In this document: piece after piece, positions 42,479-50,416 of the stretch
Layout: the number at the start of each line of letters is the position of its first letter
How positions within the stretch are numbered: position 1 is the stretch's first letter
Virus record (IMG/VR): IMGVR_UViG_3300047444_000650
Location: 1 to 51,401 of that record
Direction: 5' to 3' (one strand)
Origin: a virus
Length of the DNA: 51,401 bases
Made by a program: the position numbers and the translations under genes
Notes under the pieces: generated by a model
What the model was told of the DNA's origin: nothing
Database searches by the model: none
Seen by the model: the letters and a program-made list of their open reading frames with translations, nothing else

Positions 42479-42967
42479 TCAACCCGTTTTGTTGGTCCCG
42501 TCCCGAACCGTCATCAGGCCGCACGCCGCGATCAGCGCGGCCTCGGCCCGGTCGTGGTCCCTGACCCGTGTAAAGTAATGCCCGGCGTCGGGGAACAGCC
42601 TGACAGCCATGGCCCGCGCCGCCGCTTTGTCCTGACCGAGTTTCATGGTTCGCTTCCACTGGGCGGGCGCGATCAGATGCACGGGCACGCGAAGCGCGCC
42701 CAGCACGCCCAGCACCACGCCGTAGCTGCGCCCGAACGAGAAGACACTGGAGACACCCTGCTTGGGCATGGCGCCGACCCGCTCGATGAAGCACACGTCC
42801 GGCGCCGTGTCCCGAACGATGTCCGCCACGAACACGGGGATCACTTCCTTGCGCGAGCCCGTGCCCGACAAGGCCACGGGCATGTCCCAGACCAGGAGCA
42901 GATCAAGGCTTGTCTCGATCACCGCGAACGCGCCCGTCAGGCCGGGGTCCACGCCCAGGACGCGCAC
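42479..42967 (-). CDS. RuvC-like Holliday-junction resolvase
   Basis: 162 residues from a GTG at 42967 after the Cro-like gene. VLGVDPGLTGA carries the first catalytic Asp; CFIERVGAMP supplies the Glu, and the helix DHDRAEAALIAACGL the last acidic pair. Length and layout are standard for RuvC. It resolves recombination intermediates before packaging. An 82-base gap separates it from the helicase gene. Confidence 0.88.
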   Translation of the reverse strand: MRVLGVDPGLTGAFAVIETSLDLLLVWDMPVALSGTGSRKEVIPVFVADIVRDTAPDVCFIERVGAMPKQGVSSVFSFGRSYGVVLGVLGALRVPVHLIAPAQWKRTMKLGQDKAAARAMAVRLFPDAGHYFTRVRDHDRAEAALIAACGLMTVRDGTNKTG

Positions 42968-42970
42968 CCC

Positions 42971-43237
42971 TTACGCCCCCGCCATCGCGGGGGCCGCGTC
43001 CCCGACGCCGAAAGGGTCGCTGGCGTCCACGAGCAGTTCGCCCAGGGCATGGCCCCGTTGTGTCATCAAATAAAGCACGGGGACGATCCAGGCGGCGGGC
43101 ACGGACTCACGCTGCCGCCACATTTGGACGGTGGCATATTTCAGGTCCACGCTGGGTTCGCTGCGGCGCAACAAATCCAACATCGCGCTGGACCCGCCCA
43201 CGGCGTCCCAGATATATGCCACGTCCAGCGTCAGCAT
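42971..43237 (-). CDS. Cro-like/YdaS-type regulator
   Basis: 88 residues from the ATG at 43237, which has GGGAAAG upstream; a GTG at 43264 is possible but badly spaced. The motif YATVQMWRQRESVPAAWIVP is the recognition helix and following turn of small Cro/YdaS regulators. It is the first gene of the minus early operon, divergent from an XRE repressor, exactly where a Cro-type protein belongs. A TGACA-G-TGTCA palindrome lies 16 bases upstream of its start. Confidence 0.72.
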   Translation of the reverse strand: MLTLDVAYIWDAVGGSSAMLDLLRRSEPSVDLKYATVQMWRQRESVPAAWIVPVLYLMTQRGHALGELLVDASDPFGVGDAAPAMAGA

Positions 43238-43531
43238 TTCCGCCACTTTCCCTGACAGTGTCACCCCTTGGACATATCACGTTAGGGGACAACCCTGGCG
43301 GCGTCCAGCCTGTTTGGGCACAACCACCCCACAAAAATGTCGGCTGGCGGACAGACATATCATTTAACAAATACCACCAAACCAACCCCACAAAGGCGTT
43401 GACAAAACAACACGGGCGTTGTCTTGTCGCCCCGACGCGCGCTCCCTTGACACCGACTCGGGAGCAAGCCCGTCAAGCCCGTCAAGCCCGAGACGACCTT
43501 TTCCCGCTATCCCGCTTCATACGGCTACCCC
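43238..43531. promoter_or_regulatory. Divergent immunity/control region
   Basis: 294 bases, AT-richer than the flanks. It has a TGACA-G-TGTCA palindrome (43253-43263), a direct repeat GACATATCA (43271-43279 and 43354-43362), a rightward TTGACA (43399-43404), and an 11-bp-arm palindrome overlapping it. Tandem CAAGCCCGT units sit inside a CTCGGG ... CCCGAG stem near 43459-43492. It must contain the lytic and lysogenic promoters. Confidence 0.65.
43401..43428. promoter_or_regulatory. Operator-like palindrome overlapping a -35 box
   Basis: GACAAAACAAC, a six-base spacer, then GTTGTCTTGTC: 10 of 11 arm positions match. Its first bases overlap TTGACA (43399-43404), so a bound dimer would block that promoter. 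It is the best operator candidate of the switch. Confidence 0.6.
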
Positions 43532-44137
43532 GTGAGTACCCATCCCATGTCCTCCACTCTCGCCCGCCCGCCCCACATGATGACCCAGGCCGACCTGACC
43601 CCGCCGCTCCCGGATCTCGTGAAGTTCCGGGACAACCTGGTCAAAGCCATGACAGACAAACGCATGTCCGCGTCCGACGTGGCCCGCGCCGTCTGGGGCT
43701 CCAAGCCCAACGCCCAGGGCCGCATGGTCGCCCGCAACCGCGACCGCATGACGCATTACCTCGCGGGCAAAGGCTATCCGCGCCCGGAAACGGTCCTCAA
43801 ACTGGCTGAAGTCCTGGGCCTGGACCCGAAAGACCTGGAGCGCGAGTACGACAAGGCCGCGCCGCCGCGCCCCTTCGTGTGGGGGAACGCCGCCGGGTCC
43901 GGCGAGAGCCGGCCCACCTGGCAAGCCCCCGAGGCGCCCGCGACCGGCGCCACCCACCCCCCGCACCATGCCGCCGCCGCGTTTAGTTTCAGACTGAACA
44001 AGCGGGGCCGCGTGCATTTCAGCTACTCGGTCGAAGTGGACACCGAAATGGCGATCCGCCTGATGGACGCGATCCGCGCGGTGGACCCGACGCTCGAAGG
44101 CGAGATACCCAGCGCCGACGATCCCACGGACGCATGA
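43532..44137 (+). CDS. XRE-family repressor
   Basis: 201 residues from a GTG at 43532 (ATG at 43547 alternative). The HTH is about residues 33-100: LVKAMTDKRMSASDVARAVWG ... DRMTHYLAGKGYPRPETVLKLAEVLGL. The loop between helices is longer than usual. The C-terminal ~50 residues (FSFRLNKRGRVHFSYSV ... RLMDAIRAVDP) form a small beta-alpha domain resembling the end of the second XRE protein at 45822. It lacks a LexA-like peptidase. Divergent from the Cro-like gene, so it is the probable lysogeny repressor. Confidence 0.75.
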   Translation: MSTHPMSSTLARPPHMMTQADLTPPLPDLVKFRDNLVKAMTDKRMSASDVARAVWGSKPNAQGRMVARNRDRMTHYLAGKGYPRPETVLKLAEVLGLDPKDLEREYDKAAPPRPFVWGNAAGSGESRPTWQAPEAPATGATHPPHHAAAAFSFRLNKRGRVHFSYSVEVDTEMAIRLMDAIRAVDPTLEGEIPSADDPTDA

Positions 44138-44526
44138 TCGAACTGGTGACACAACGAGAGGCGGCGACACTCTTGCGTTGCGGTGTCTCGAAAATCCAGG
44201 CGCTGCGGCGCCGGGGCGAACTCGCCTTCATACCTGGACGACCGGTTCTCATACCCCAGACGGAAATCGACAAATGGCTCTTAAAAAACATCAGGCGGTC
44301 AAACCCGCCGCCAGCCGCCGCCGCCCCGGCGAGAACGCCGTCGAATGGACGGTTCGGACTGCGTATCTTCACCAGAAACCCACCGGGCGCTGGGTCATCA
44401 AACACACCGTCGTCACCGACACACCCGGCGGCGAGACCAGTTACCGCACCGCCGAACAAGCCTGTTTCACCCGGGACGAGCGCGAAGCCGGGGACAGGTT
44501 CGCGGCGTGGAAACAAGCCTGTCTGA
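44134..44526 (+). CDS. Excisionase-like (MerR/AlpA-type) HTH protein, long overlap with integrase
   Basis: 130 residues, ATGA-coupled to the XRE repressor. Residues 1-57 are a winged-HTH typical of Xis/AlpA: LVTQREAATLLRCGVSKIQA, then RRGELAFIPGRPVLIP, then IDKWLL. The remaining ~73 residues are Pro/Arg/Ser-rich and run 253 bases over the integrase start. Either the protein has an overprinted disordered tail or a shorter product is made. It would control the direction of site-specific recombination. Confidence 0.65.
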   Translation: MIELVTQREAATLLRCGVSKIQALRRRGELAFIPGRPVLIPQTEIDKWLLKNIRRSNPPPAAAAPARTPSNGRFGLRIFTRNPPGAGSSNTPSSPTHPAARPVTAPPNKPVSPGTSAKPGTGSRRGNKPV

Positions 44527-45485
44527 CGGCAAGCCAACCGAAGGCGACACGGTTCACGTTCAGGCTCGTGGCCAACGATTACGCGGCGGCGACCCGTCCA
44601 CGGCGCCTGACCCGGGCTCAGGAACATACGATCAACAAACTCAACCGTGCCATCGGGGACCACCCGGCGGATGGGATAACGGAACAACTGCTCGCGGAAC
44701 TGCACCAGGACCTGCTTGACGCCGGCTGGAAAGAAGGCACCGCGCGGCGGCATCTGAGCGTGGTGCTGACGGTCCTCAAATGGGCGGCACGGAACAAGAT
44801 CATTTCCATGGACGCCGTGCCCTTTTATCGGATGCCCTCGGTCTCGCCGCCGCGCGACTACACCCTGACAACCGAGGAAGACGCCCGCGTGTTCGATCTG
44901 GCGGCGGAATGGCTGGACCGGACCGGCGACGACGTGGCCCGCCGCGCCGGGTTGTTCGCGTGCATCGCGCTGGACAGCGGGCAACGCCGGGACGCGATCC
45001 TGGAACTGACCTGGGACCGTATCAACCTGACACCGGGGCATGAGTACATGAACTTCGTCAACCCGGCGTATCGACCCAAAAACAAAAAACGCTGCGGCGA
45101 TGTCTTCGTGACCGACCGGTTGCTCGCGATATTGAAGCGCGAAGCCCTCCGCGCGCCGAAAGCCCACGGCAAGCCGACCGGACCTTTGTTCCCAAGCCAT
45201 CGCCTGATGCGCGGCTTTGACAGGTTCAAGGCGGAAGCCGGATTACCGCGCCTCACGCCACACGTCTTCCGCCACACCTTCGCCACGCTCAGGATACAAC
45301 GGGGCTGGACCGTGGCCGACGTGGCGCACATCCTCGCGGACAACCCGGCGACGGTGGCCCGTGTTTACCTTCACAACGCGGGCGTATCGGTTCGCGAGAA
45401 CGCGCGGCGGATCGACACCATGCGGCAAGCCTGGAACAACAACACGAAGGTCAACGACAATGTGGCTACCACAGGCGCTGATTAA
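44274..45485 (+). CDS. int: Tyrosine-family integrase
   Basis: 403 residues from the ATG at 44274; an upstream in-frame start lies inside the excisionase. A SAM-like core-binding domain spans about 95-180. The catalytic residues are Arg238 (SGQRRD), HVFRH (His330, Arg333, His334) and the nucleophile Tyr365 (ARVYLHN). The position normally occupied by the second His/Trp, in LGH, reads LAD (Asp356). That substitution may lower activity. It inserts the phage into the host chromosome. The attP site could not be located. Confidence 0.9.
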   Translation: MALKKHQAVKPAASRRRPGENAVEWTVRTAYLHQKPTGRWVIKHTVVTDTPGGETSYRTAEQACFTRDEREAGDRFAAWKQACLTASQPKATRFTFRLVANDYAAATRPRRLTRAQEHTINKLNRAIGDHPADGITEQLLAELHQDLLDAGWKEGTARRHLSVVLTVLKWAARNKIISMDAVPFYRMPSVSPPRDYTLTTEEDARVFDLAAEWLDRTGDDVARRAGLFACIALDSGQRRDAILELTWDRINLTPGHEYMNFVNPAYRPKNKKRCGDVFVTDRLLAILKREALRAPKAHGKPTGPLFPSHRLMRGFDRFKAEAGLPRLTPHVFRHTFATLRIQRGWTVADVAHILADNPATVARVYLHNAGVSVRENARRIDTMRQAWNNNTKVNDNVATTGAD

Positions 45486-45825
45486 GGACGTGACGGACGC
45501 CGGGATCAAGGTGTTTTATGTATCCTACCCCGCCACGCGCCGTTGGGCGGTAGAGCGGGACAAGGGCCAGCCCCTGATCTTCTCAGGCTGGTACTGGGGC
45601 CTGGGACCGCGCGAGGGCGGTCCCTTCAAATCCCAGAGTTCAGCTTACCGGGACGCCTGGTTTCGCGTGGTACGAAAACACGCGCCGCCCGCGATCATGG
45701 CGCGTAACGAAGATTTCGAGCGTGGCCGGAACATCGAGGCCAACAAGCAACGCGCGAAGCAGCGTAAACAGGTTGCCCCGCGTGTCCCGCGCCCGGCGAC
45801 GCGAGAGGAACTCCAGCCGCGATGA
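45460..45825 (+). CDS. Hypothetical protein after integrase
   Basis: 121 residues from an ATG that overlaps the last 26 bases of the integrase gene. The centre is aromatic (FSGWYWGLGPREGGP, then YRDAWFRVV), with a strongly basic C-terminus (EANKQRAKQRKQ), suggesting nucleic-acid binding. ATGA-coupled to the next XRE gene. No family recognised. Confidence 0.55.
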   Translation: MWLPQALIKDVTDAGIKVFYVSYPATRRWAVERDKGQPLIFSGWYWGLGPREGGPFKSQSSAYRDAWFRVVRKHAPPAIMARNEDFERGRNIEANKQRAKQRKQVAPRVPRPATREELQPR

Positions 45826-46388
45826 GTACTGTTCATGTCAAACCGCATTTCCTTCCCCTGGCGAAACGGCTGAAAGCGTGCATCCAGCGGTCGGGCATGA
45901 CCCGCCGGGAACTCGCGGCCCAGGTGGACGTGCATCAAGCCGCCCTGTCCCACTACACGGCGGGCCGCTCCCTGCCATACGGGGACGTCCTGGAGAGGCT
46001 GGCCAAGGCCCTCGACCTCGACGCCAAACTCGTCGCGGCGTTGGAGGCGGTGCCCCACAATGCCGTGGCGACGACCCGAGCGCGCGCGCCAGGCCGCGTT
46101 GGGCCGGCGCAACAGGCGGCGGCGCTGCACGCGGCCCGGGGAGACCATATCCAGGTGCTGGCGCCCCCGCCGCGCCACGGCACGGGCAACGGGCATGACA
46201 CCAGCGGGGTGTTCGGGATGCGCGTCGATGAAGACGGGACCATGCACCTGTGGCTGCGGACCAAACTGCCCTTCGATAAGGGAAGCGTCTTGCTGCGAAC
46301 GCTGCTGGATTTTGGGCTCGTCACCGGAAAGGAGGACACGGATGGCCAGATGGGAAATGACGCTGCTGTGGTTGAGCGTGATCGGTAA
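45822..46388 (+). CDS. Second XRE-family regulator
   Basis: 188 residues. A compact HTH lies at residues ~14-66 (LAKRLKACIQRSGMTRRELA, then AALSHYTAGRSLPYGDVLERL). A Pro/Ala linker leads to a C-terminal beta-alpha unit (FGMRVDEDGTMHLWLRTKLP ... LLRTLLDFGLV) that resembles the end of the repressor at 43532. It may regulate the downstream genes or modulate the switch; there is no peptidase domain. Confidence 0.7.
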   Translation: MSTVHVKPHFLPLAKRLKACIQRSGMTRRELAAQVDVHQAALSHYTAGRSLPYGDVLERLAKALDLDAKLVAALEAVPHNAVATTRARAPGRVGPAQQAAALHAARGDHIQVLAPPPRHGTGNGHDTSGVFGMRVDEDGTMHLWLRTKLPFDKGSVLLRTLLDFGLVTGKEDTDGQMGNDAAVVERDR

Positions 46389-46560
46389 CTTCGCCGGGTC
46401 GCTGTGGGCGTGGCACCAGGGCAACCGGTTCGCCCGGGCGCAACGCGCGTTGCGGGAAATATGCTTCATGGCGTGGCCGTTCCGGCGAGACCCAAGGCTG
46501 GCCCGCCTCTACCTCAGCACGATAGGCCGCGCCCATGCGAACCCACCCGACACTGAATGA
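46342..46560 (+). CDS. Small single-span membrane protein
   Basis: 72 residues. An excellent AAAGGAGG site lies six bases before the ATG, inside the 3' end of the XRE gene. Residues ~6-24 (MTLLWLSVIGNFAGSLWAW) form one transmembrane helix, followed by a basic cytoplasmic-like tail. A superinfection-exclusion or lysogenic-conversion role fits its place among lysogeny genes; a holin is less likely. Confidence 0.6.
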   Translation: MARWEMTLLWLSVIGNFAGSLWAWHQGNRFARAQRALREICFMAWPFRRDPRLARLYLSTIGRAHANPPDTE

Positions 46561-46789
46561 TCCGCCCTGGGGGCCCACCCCCCTCCCGCGAGGCGCCCGG
46601 CGGCTGCTGGAGCGGTTGCGGGACCAGGGACCCGCCGCGATAACCGGGGACCGCCCCACGGCGCTCCAGACGCGGCTGGCGCGGCTGGGCTACATCCAGG
46701 CCGGCCCCCGGCCCGGCTCCTTTGGAGAAGCTACGCGCTGGATCGAGATAACCACGGCGGGCCGGCTGGTGCTGAGCCCGCTGGAGTAG
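46535..46789 (+). CDS. Small winged-helix-like protein
   Basis: 84 residues. ARRLLERLRDQGPAAITG, then ALQTRLARLGYIQ, then a beta hairpin (RWIEITTAGRLVLS) look like a minimal winged helix. It overlaps the membrane-protein gene by 26 bases. Probably a DNA-binding accessory protein; function unknown. Confidence 0.55.
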   Translation: MRTHPTLNDPPWGPTPLPRGARRLLERLRDQGPAAITGDRPTALQTRLARLGYIQAGPRPGSFGEATRWIEITTAGRLVLSPLE

Positions 46790-46811
46790 CGAACCGAAAG
46801 GAGACCGCCTG

Positions 46812-47036
46812 ATGATAAACGCCGTGGTCACCGCCCCGGATGGACGGAGTGTCCTGCTGATCGGCCTGAGTTTCAGGAACCTGGACAATTTGCGCGCCAG
46901 CCCGATGGACGATCATATCAAAATCGACGGGGCGAAACTGGGCCTGTCCCACGACATCATCATCGTGGCGGGCGAGACCGAGGACGCGATCATGCGCGTG
47001 CTGACGCTTGGGCTCCCCGCCATGGGGCGGGGCTGA
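46812..47036 (+). CDS. Hypothetical small protein
   Basis: 74 residues with GAAAGGAG upstream. Alternating strands and helices (VVTAPDGRSVLLIGLSFRNLDNLR, then IIIVAGETEDAIMRVL) suggest a small alpha/beta fold; the segment LGLSHDIIIVAGETEDAI recalls short phage proteins of unknown role. TGATG-coupled to the next gene. Confidence 0.55.
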   Translation: MINAVVTAPDGRSVLLIGLSFRNLDNLRASPMDDHIKIDGAKLGLSHDIIIVAGETEDAIMRVLTLGLPAMGRG

Positions 47037-47233
47037 TGGTTTCAGGTTCCGGCAAGTACGCGAGTATCATCCTGGAGCGGTTCACGGGCGATGATCTGGC
47101 GCTCATCGTCAATTACGCCGAGGCGCTGAAACGCGAGGCCCGGATCGAGGCACTGGAGGCGGCGGCGGCGAAGTTTTCTGGCGAGTCAATGGTCAGCTCC
47201 CGCGTCGCCGCCGCCCGTGTTCGCGCGGCGTGA
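47036..47233 (+). CDS. Hypothetical small helical protein
   Basis: 65 residues, translationally coupled by TGATG. It is mainly one long Ala/Glu/Arg helix (YAEALKREARIEALEAAAAKF), with possible coiled-coil character. It ends just before a very strong terminator, so it is the last gene of the lysogeny-side operon. Confidence 0.5.
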   Translation: MVSGSGKYASIILERFTGDDLALIVNYAEALKREARIEALEAAAAKFSGESMVSSRVAAARVRAA

Positions 47234-47236
47234 GTG

Positions 47237-47288
47237 ACGCAGAAACGCCCGGCGCGCTGTTGTGAAACCGCGCCGGGCGTTTGAGTCA
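47237..47288 (+). terminator. Strong bidirectional terminator
   Basis: A perfect 14-bp stem: AAACGCCCGGCGCG (47243-47256), a 12-base loop, CGCGCCGGGCGTTT (47269-47282). Outer GTGAC/GTCAC arms extend it. AAA at one foot and TTT at the other make it usable on both strands. Confidence 0.8.
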
Positions 47289-47562
47289 CGGAACACACCC
47301 CTGCATCCCGCGATTACGGTCCTGCAACCCCAAGGCACGCGGTTCTGACCCGCGCACGCTGGAAAGCCGGGCATATTTAGTTAACCCGGCGCCGCGCCGC
47401 AAGGGCGATCTTATTTCCGCATTGTCGCCGCCCCGGGCTTGACCCGTGTTGGCCACCGGGCACAGGGTCGCCACCCCCGCGCGGTCCAACACGCGCGGAC
47501 CAGACGACACGGACCCCGCAACCCCCATTTGGAAAGGCGCGCCTGAAGGCGCGTGCCGCACC
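47289..47562. promoter_or_regulatory. Leader of the primase-helicase gene
   Basis: 274 non-coding bases between the terminator and the primase-helicase start. It contains one copy of CGCATTGTCGC (47418-47428), the motif repeated in the putative origin at 50211-50268. No tRNA or clear sigma70 promoter was found, though a promoter must lie here or upstream. Confidence 0.4.
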
Positions 47563-50070
47563 ATGCCCAGAACAATACAAACCAACCGCGAGTTCCTGGA
47601 GATAATCTTCGGGGACGACTGGGCCGACGCCGAAATCTGTTCGGTCCCGGCGCTGGGACAGGACGATAAATACAAAACCTACTGGAACACCGCCCCCGCC
47701 GGGCTGGCGCTGGCGTACATGCCCTCAGGCTGGAACAATTACTTTTGTGTCTCGACCATGACGCACCCCGGCGTGCGGCGAAAGTCGCACTTCAAGGCGC
47801 TGCGCGTGCTGGTGGTGGACGATGTCGGCCCCAAGGTGGAACCAACCAAGGTGCTGAGCGAACTGGGGGCGCCCACCTACCGCGTGGAGACCTCGCCCCA
47901 GAACCAACAATGGGGCTACGTGCTGGACCCGCCCGTGACCGACCTGAACCGCGCCGCGGCGCTGATCGACCGGACCATCCACGCGCTCACGGGCGGTAAA
48001 GATCCCGGCATGAAGGGCGTCACGCGGCTGATGCGCCTGCCCTTTGGGAGTAACACCAAACACACGCCCGCGCACACGGTTCGCATTGTCGCTTCGGACG
48101 GCCCCGTGCGCGATCCGGCGGACCTGGAGCGCGGTTTGCCCATGTTGCCCGGCGCCGTGCCCATGGCGAGCCCGGGGTCTGACAGCGAGCCCTTTGATCC
48201 GTTTGGGCCGCTTCCGGTCCAGGGACCGATCATCACGGGATCGCTGGTCCCGTCCCCGGCCCCTGTCCCGGGTCCTTCGGACAAGGCTTCGCCAGGACCA
48301 CGAGGACAGAGCCAGGCCGATCCCACGCTCCGGGCCATGCGCCGGCTGGGCATGGTCCAGGGCAACGAACGCCGGGCCAGTCAGGGCACGGGCTGGGACG
48401 TCAGATGTCCGTGGGTGCATGAACATTCGCCCTCAACCGCCGTGGACACGGGGACGTTTTACTTTCGGGGCGGCGGCTTCAAGTGCTGGCACGGGCACTG
48501 TGATAAACGCTCCCCCGAGGACGTCCGCGCCAGGGTGAACGAGTTGCTGAGCGAGGCCACGGGCGGTTTGTTCACGCTGGACGATTTCGACCCGAACAAG
48601 CTGGACGCGGTGGACCCGGACCAGGTGCCCGCGAGCCCTTTACCCCCAAACCCCGCCGTCGCTGAGTTCTGGGACCGCATCGTCTATCACGCGTCCGAGG
48701 AAAAGTTCATCAACCTCGTGACCGACGAGGCGCTGAGCGAGCGGGGTTTCAACTCGGTGTGGACGATCCGGCTGGGCGCCGAACTCCCGCCGACCGCCAA
48801 GGGGGACAAGCGACTGACCCCCGCGCAATGGTATCTACGCGACGACCGGCGGCGGCTGGTCCATGCCAGGACCTGGGCGCCGGGCCGGGACCGGGTGTTC
48901 AGCCAGACCATGGAGGATGGTTCCCGCCGGGACTATCTCAACATCTGGCGCGAACTGCCCCGGTCCCTGGCCACGGCGCCGGACGCTGATCTGGACACGC
49001 ACGCCCGGAACAGCGACTGGTGGGCGCTCATACACGCGCTCACCGGAACCAACACCCACGAAGAACAGGAGAACGCCCGCAGGCTGCTGTCCTACATGGC
49101 CATGCTCGTGGGGGCGCCGCACGTCAAGCCGGGCCACAACCCGTTGCTCATAGGCAAACAGGGCGTGGGCAAGGACCAGGTATGGTCCCCGCTGATGAAA
49201 GTCCTGGGACCAGAACGATCCATTACCGTATCGCATCACATGTGGAACAGTCAGTTCAACCCATGGATGATGAACCGGCTCGTGATGATGCCCGAACTGA
49301 GGATGACCACGCGGCTCACGGCGACGGCGCATGACCAGTACGAAACGATCAAGCGCATGTGCGACCCGGGCCGCGAGTTCGACAGCATGAACGAGAAGAA
49401 CCTGCGGGCGGTCAACGTGGTCAACGTGTTCGTCCTGGTGATGACCACCAACGAGGAAACCCCCATGACGCTGCCCGAAGACGACCGGCGCATCTGGGTG
49501 ATTAACGTGAAAGACCCGGGCTGGCCGGTGTCCCGCCACCAGGCACTGGCGGCGTGGTTGAACGAACCCTCGCCGTGGGGCGCGACCAACGCGCACGCCG
49601 TCGTGGAGTGGTTGATACGTTACTGGCATGAAGGGCTCATGCTGGACGAGGTCCAGGGACCGGCGCCCATGACTCAGGACAAGGAGATGCTGGTCAAACA
49701 CAGCACCGACCCGATCCAGGCGTGGCTGGAGGATCGGCTGGCCCAGGTGCTGCCGAGCCCGCTTGCCCTGCCCGACGTGTTCTCGGCCCAGGACATCGTC
49801 AACATCGCCAACGCCGCCGTAAGGTCCGGGACAGAGGGTTTATCCACGCGCACGTTTGTCCCACAGGTCGATGCCATGTCCCACATCCTGATCCGGTTGC
49901 GGTGCCGACAGGTCAACAAGGGACAACCCGTGTCCACGAAGGCCGGACGCCGCCGCCTGTGGGTCCGGTCAGGGGCTGACCGGATGTACGATACAATGTT
50001 GGGAGCGGGCCTCGCGCAAGTCGTTGATAACGGGGCAAATCACCGCGCGACAAGTGCGTTTGGTCCTTGA
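47563..50070 (+). CDS. Primase-helicase (RepB/AEP-like primase plus DUF5906/VapE-type helicase)
   Basis: 835 residues from the ATG at 47563; the frame is open upstream but those codons look non-coding. The N-terminus (FFDD-like segments, VLVVDDVGPK, YRVETSPQNQQWGYVL, VTRLMRLPFGSN) fits a RepB/AEP-type primase. A Cys/His block near residue 280 (CPWVHEHSP ... FKCWHGHC) is a likely zinc finger. The C-terminal AAA+ helicase has Walker A GKQGVGKD (531-538), then MPELRMTT and VFVLVMTTNEETPMTLPEDDRRIWV, as in DUF5906. Such proteins start phage DNA replication. The putative origin follows its stop. Domain boundaries are by eye. Confidence 0.82.
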   Translation: MPRTIQTNREFLEIIFGDDWADAEICSVPALGQDDKYKTYWNTAPAGLALAYMPSGWNNYFCVSTMTHPGVRRKSHFKALRVLVVDDVGPKVEPTKVLSELGAPTYRVETSPQNQQWGYVLDPPVTDLNRAAALIDRTIHALTGGKDPGMKGVTRLMRLPFGSNTKHTPAHTVRIVASDGPVRDPADLERGLPMLPGAVPMASPGSDSEPFDPFGPLPVQGPIITGSLVPSPAPVPGPSDKASPGPRGQSQADPTLRAMRRLGMVQGNERRASQGTGWDVRCPWVHEHSPSTAVDTGTFYFRGGGFKCWHGHCDKRSPEDVRARVNELLSEATGGLFTLDDFDPNKLDAVDPDQVPASPLPPNPAVAEFWDRIVYHASEEKFINLVTDEALSERGFNSVWTIRLGAELPPTAKGDKRLTPAQWYLRDDRRRLVHARTWAPGRDRVFSQTMEDGSRRDYLNIWRELPRSLATAPDADLDTHARNSDWWALIHALTGTNTHEEQENARRLLSYMAMLVGAPHVKPGHNPLLIGKQGVGKDQVWSPLMKVLGPERSITVSHHMWNSQFNPWMMNRLVMMPELRMTTRLTATAHDQYETIKRMCDPGREFDSMNEKNLRAVNVVNVFVLVMTTNEETPMTLPEDDRRIWVINVKDPGWPVSRHQALAAWLNEPSPWGATNAHAVVEWLIRYWHEGLMLDEVQGPAPMTQDKEMLVKHSTDPIQAWLEDRLAQVLPSPLALPDVFSAQDIVNIANAAVRSGTEGLSTRTFVPQVDAMSHILIRLRCRQVNKGQPVSTKAGRRRLWVRSGADRMYDTMLGAGLAQVVDNGANHRATSAFGP

Positions 50071-50098
50071 AACACAACGCCTATGTTGTCACACACAG

Positions 50099-50180
50099 CA
50101 CACCTTATTTTTACCCTATATGAGAGAGAGTAAAGAGAAGTACTAAGTACATATACATAAGAGTATGGGAATAAGGTGTG
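50099..50180. repeat. Long inverted repeat downstream of the primase-helicase
   Basis: CACACCTTATT (50099-50109) and AATAAGGTGTG (50170-50180) are perfect 11-bp arms around ~60 AT-rich bases. Together they form a long hairpin, or a DNA-unwinding element in a strongly AT-rich stretch. Confidence 0.65.
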
Positions 50181-50210
50181 TGTGTGCGTGTAAACGGTGC
50201 CGTTGTGTTC

Positions 50211-50268
50211 TCGCATTGTCGCTTTCTGTTGTGGTGATTTCGCATTGTCGCTTTCGCATTGTCGCTTT
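50211..50268 (+). repeat. Three iteron-like 15-mers
   Basis: TCGCATTGTCGCTTT occurs at 50211-50225, 50240-50254 and 50254-50268. The core CGCATTGTCGC also appears at 47418-47428, and a 14-base match lies inside the primase-helicase gene at 48081-48094. Repeats of this kind next to a replication initiator gene are typical of origins. Confidence 0.7.
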
Positions 50269-50321
50269 GGGGGAGCCGAGGCACGGCGCCCGGCGGCGCG
50301 CGGGCCAGGGCGGGCCAGGGC

Positions 50322-50411
50322 GGGCCAGGGCCAGGGCCAGGGCCAGGGCCAGGGCCAGGGCCAGGGCCAGGGCCAGGGCCAGGGCCAGGGCCAGGGCCAG
50401 GGCCAGGGCCA
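50322..50411. repeat. GGGCCA hexamer array (15 copies)
   Basis: Fifteen perfect GGGCCA units (90 bases) preceded by two CGGGCCAGGG units. The plus strand meets the G3N3 pattern of a G-quadruplex. ORFs through it give only dipeptide repeats (GQ, GP, AL), so it is not coding. Confidence 0.9.
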
Positions 50412-50416
50412 CGCGA

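Noticed and set aside
47289-47562. tRNA gene or attP at a tRNA 3' end
   Set aside because: A GGTTCTGACCC segment recalls a T-loop, but no cloverleaf can be drawn around it.
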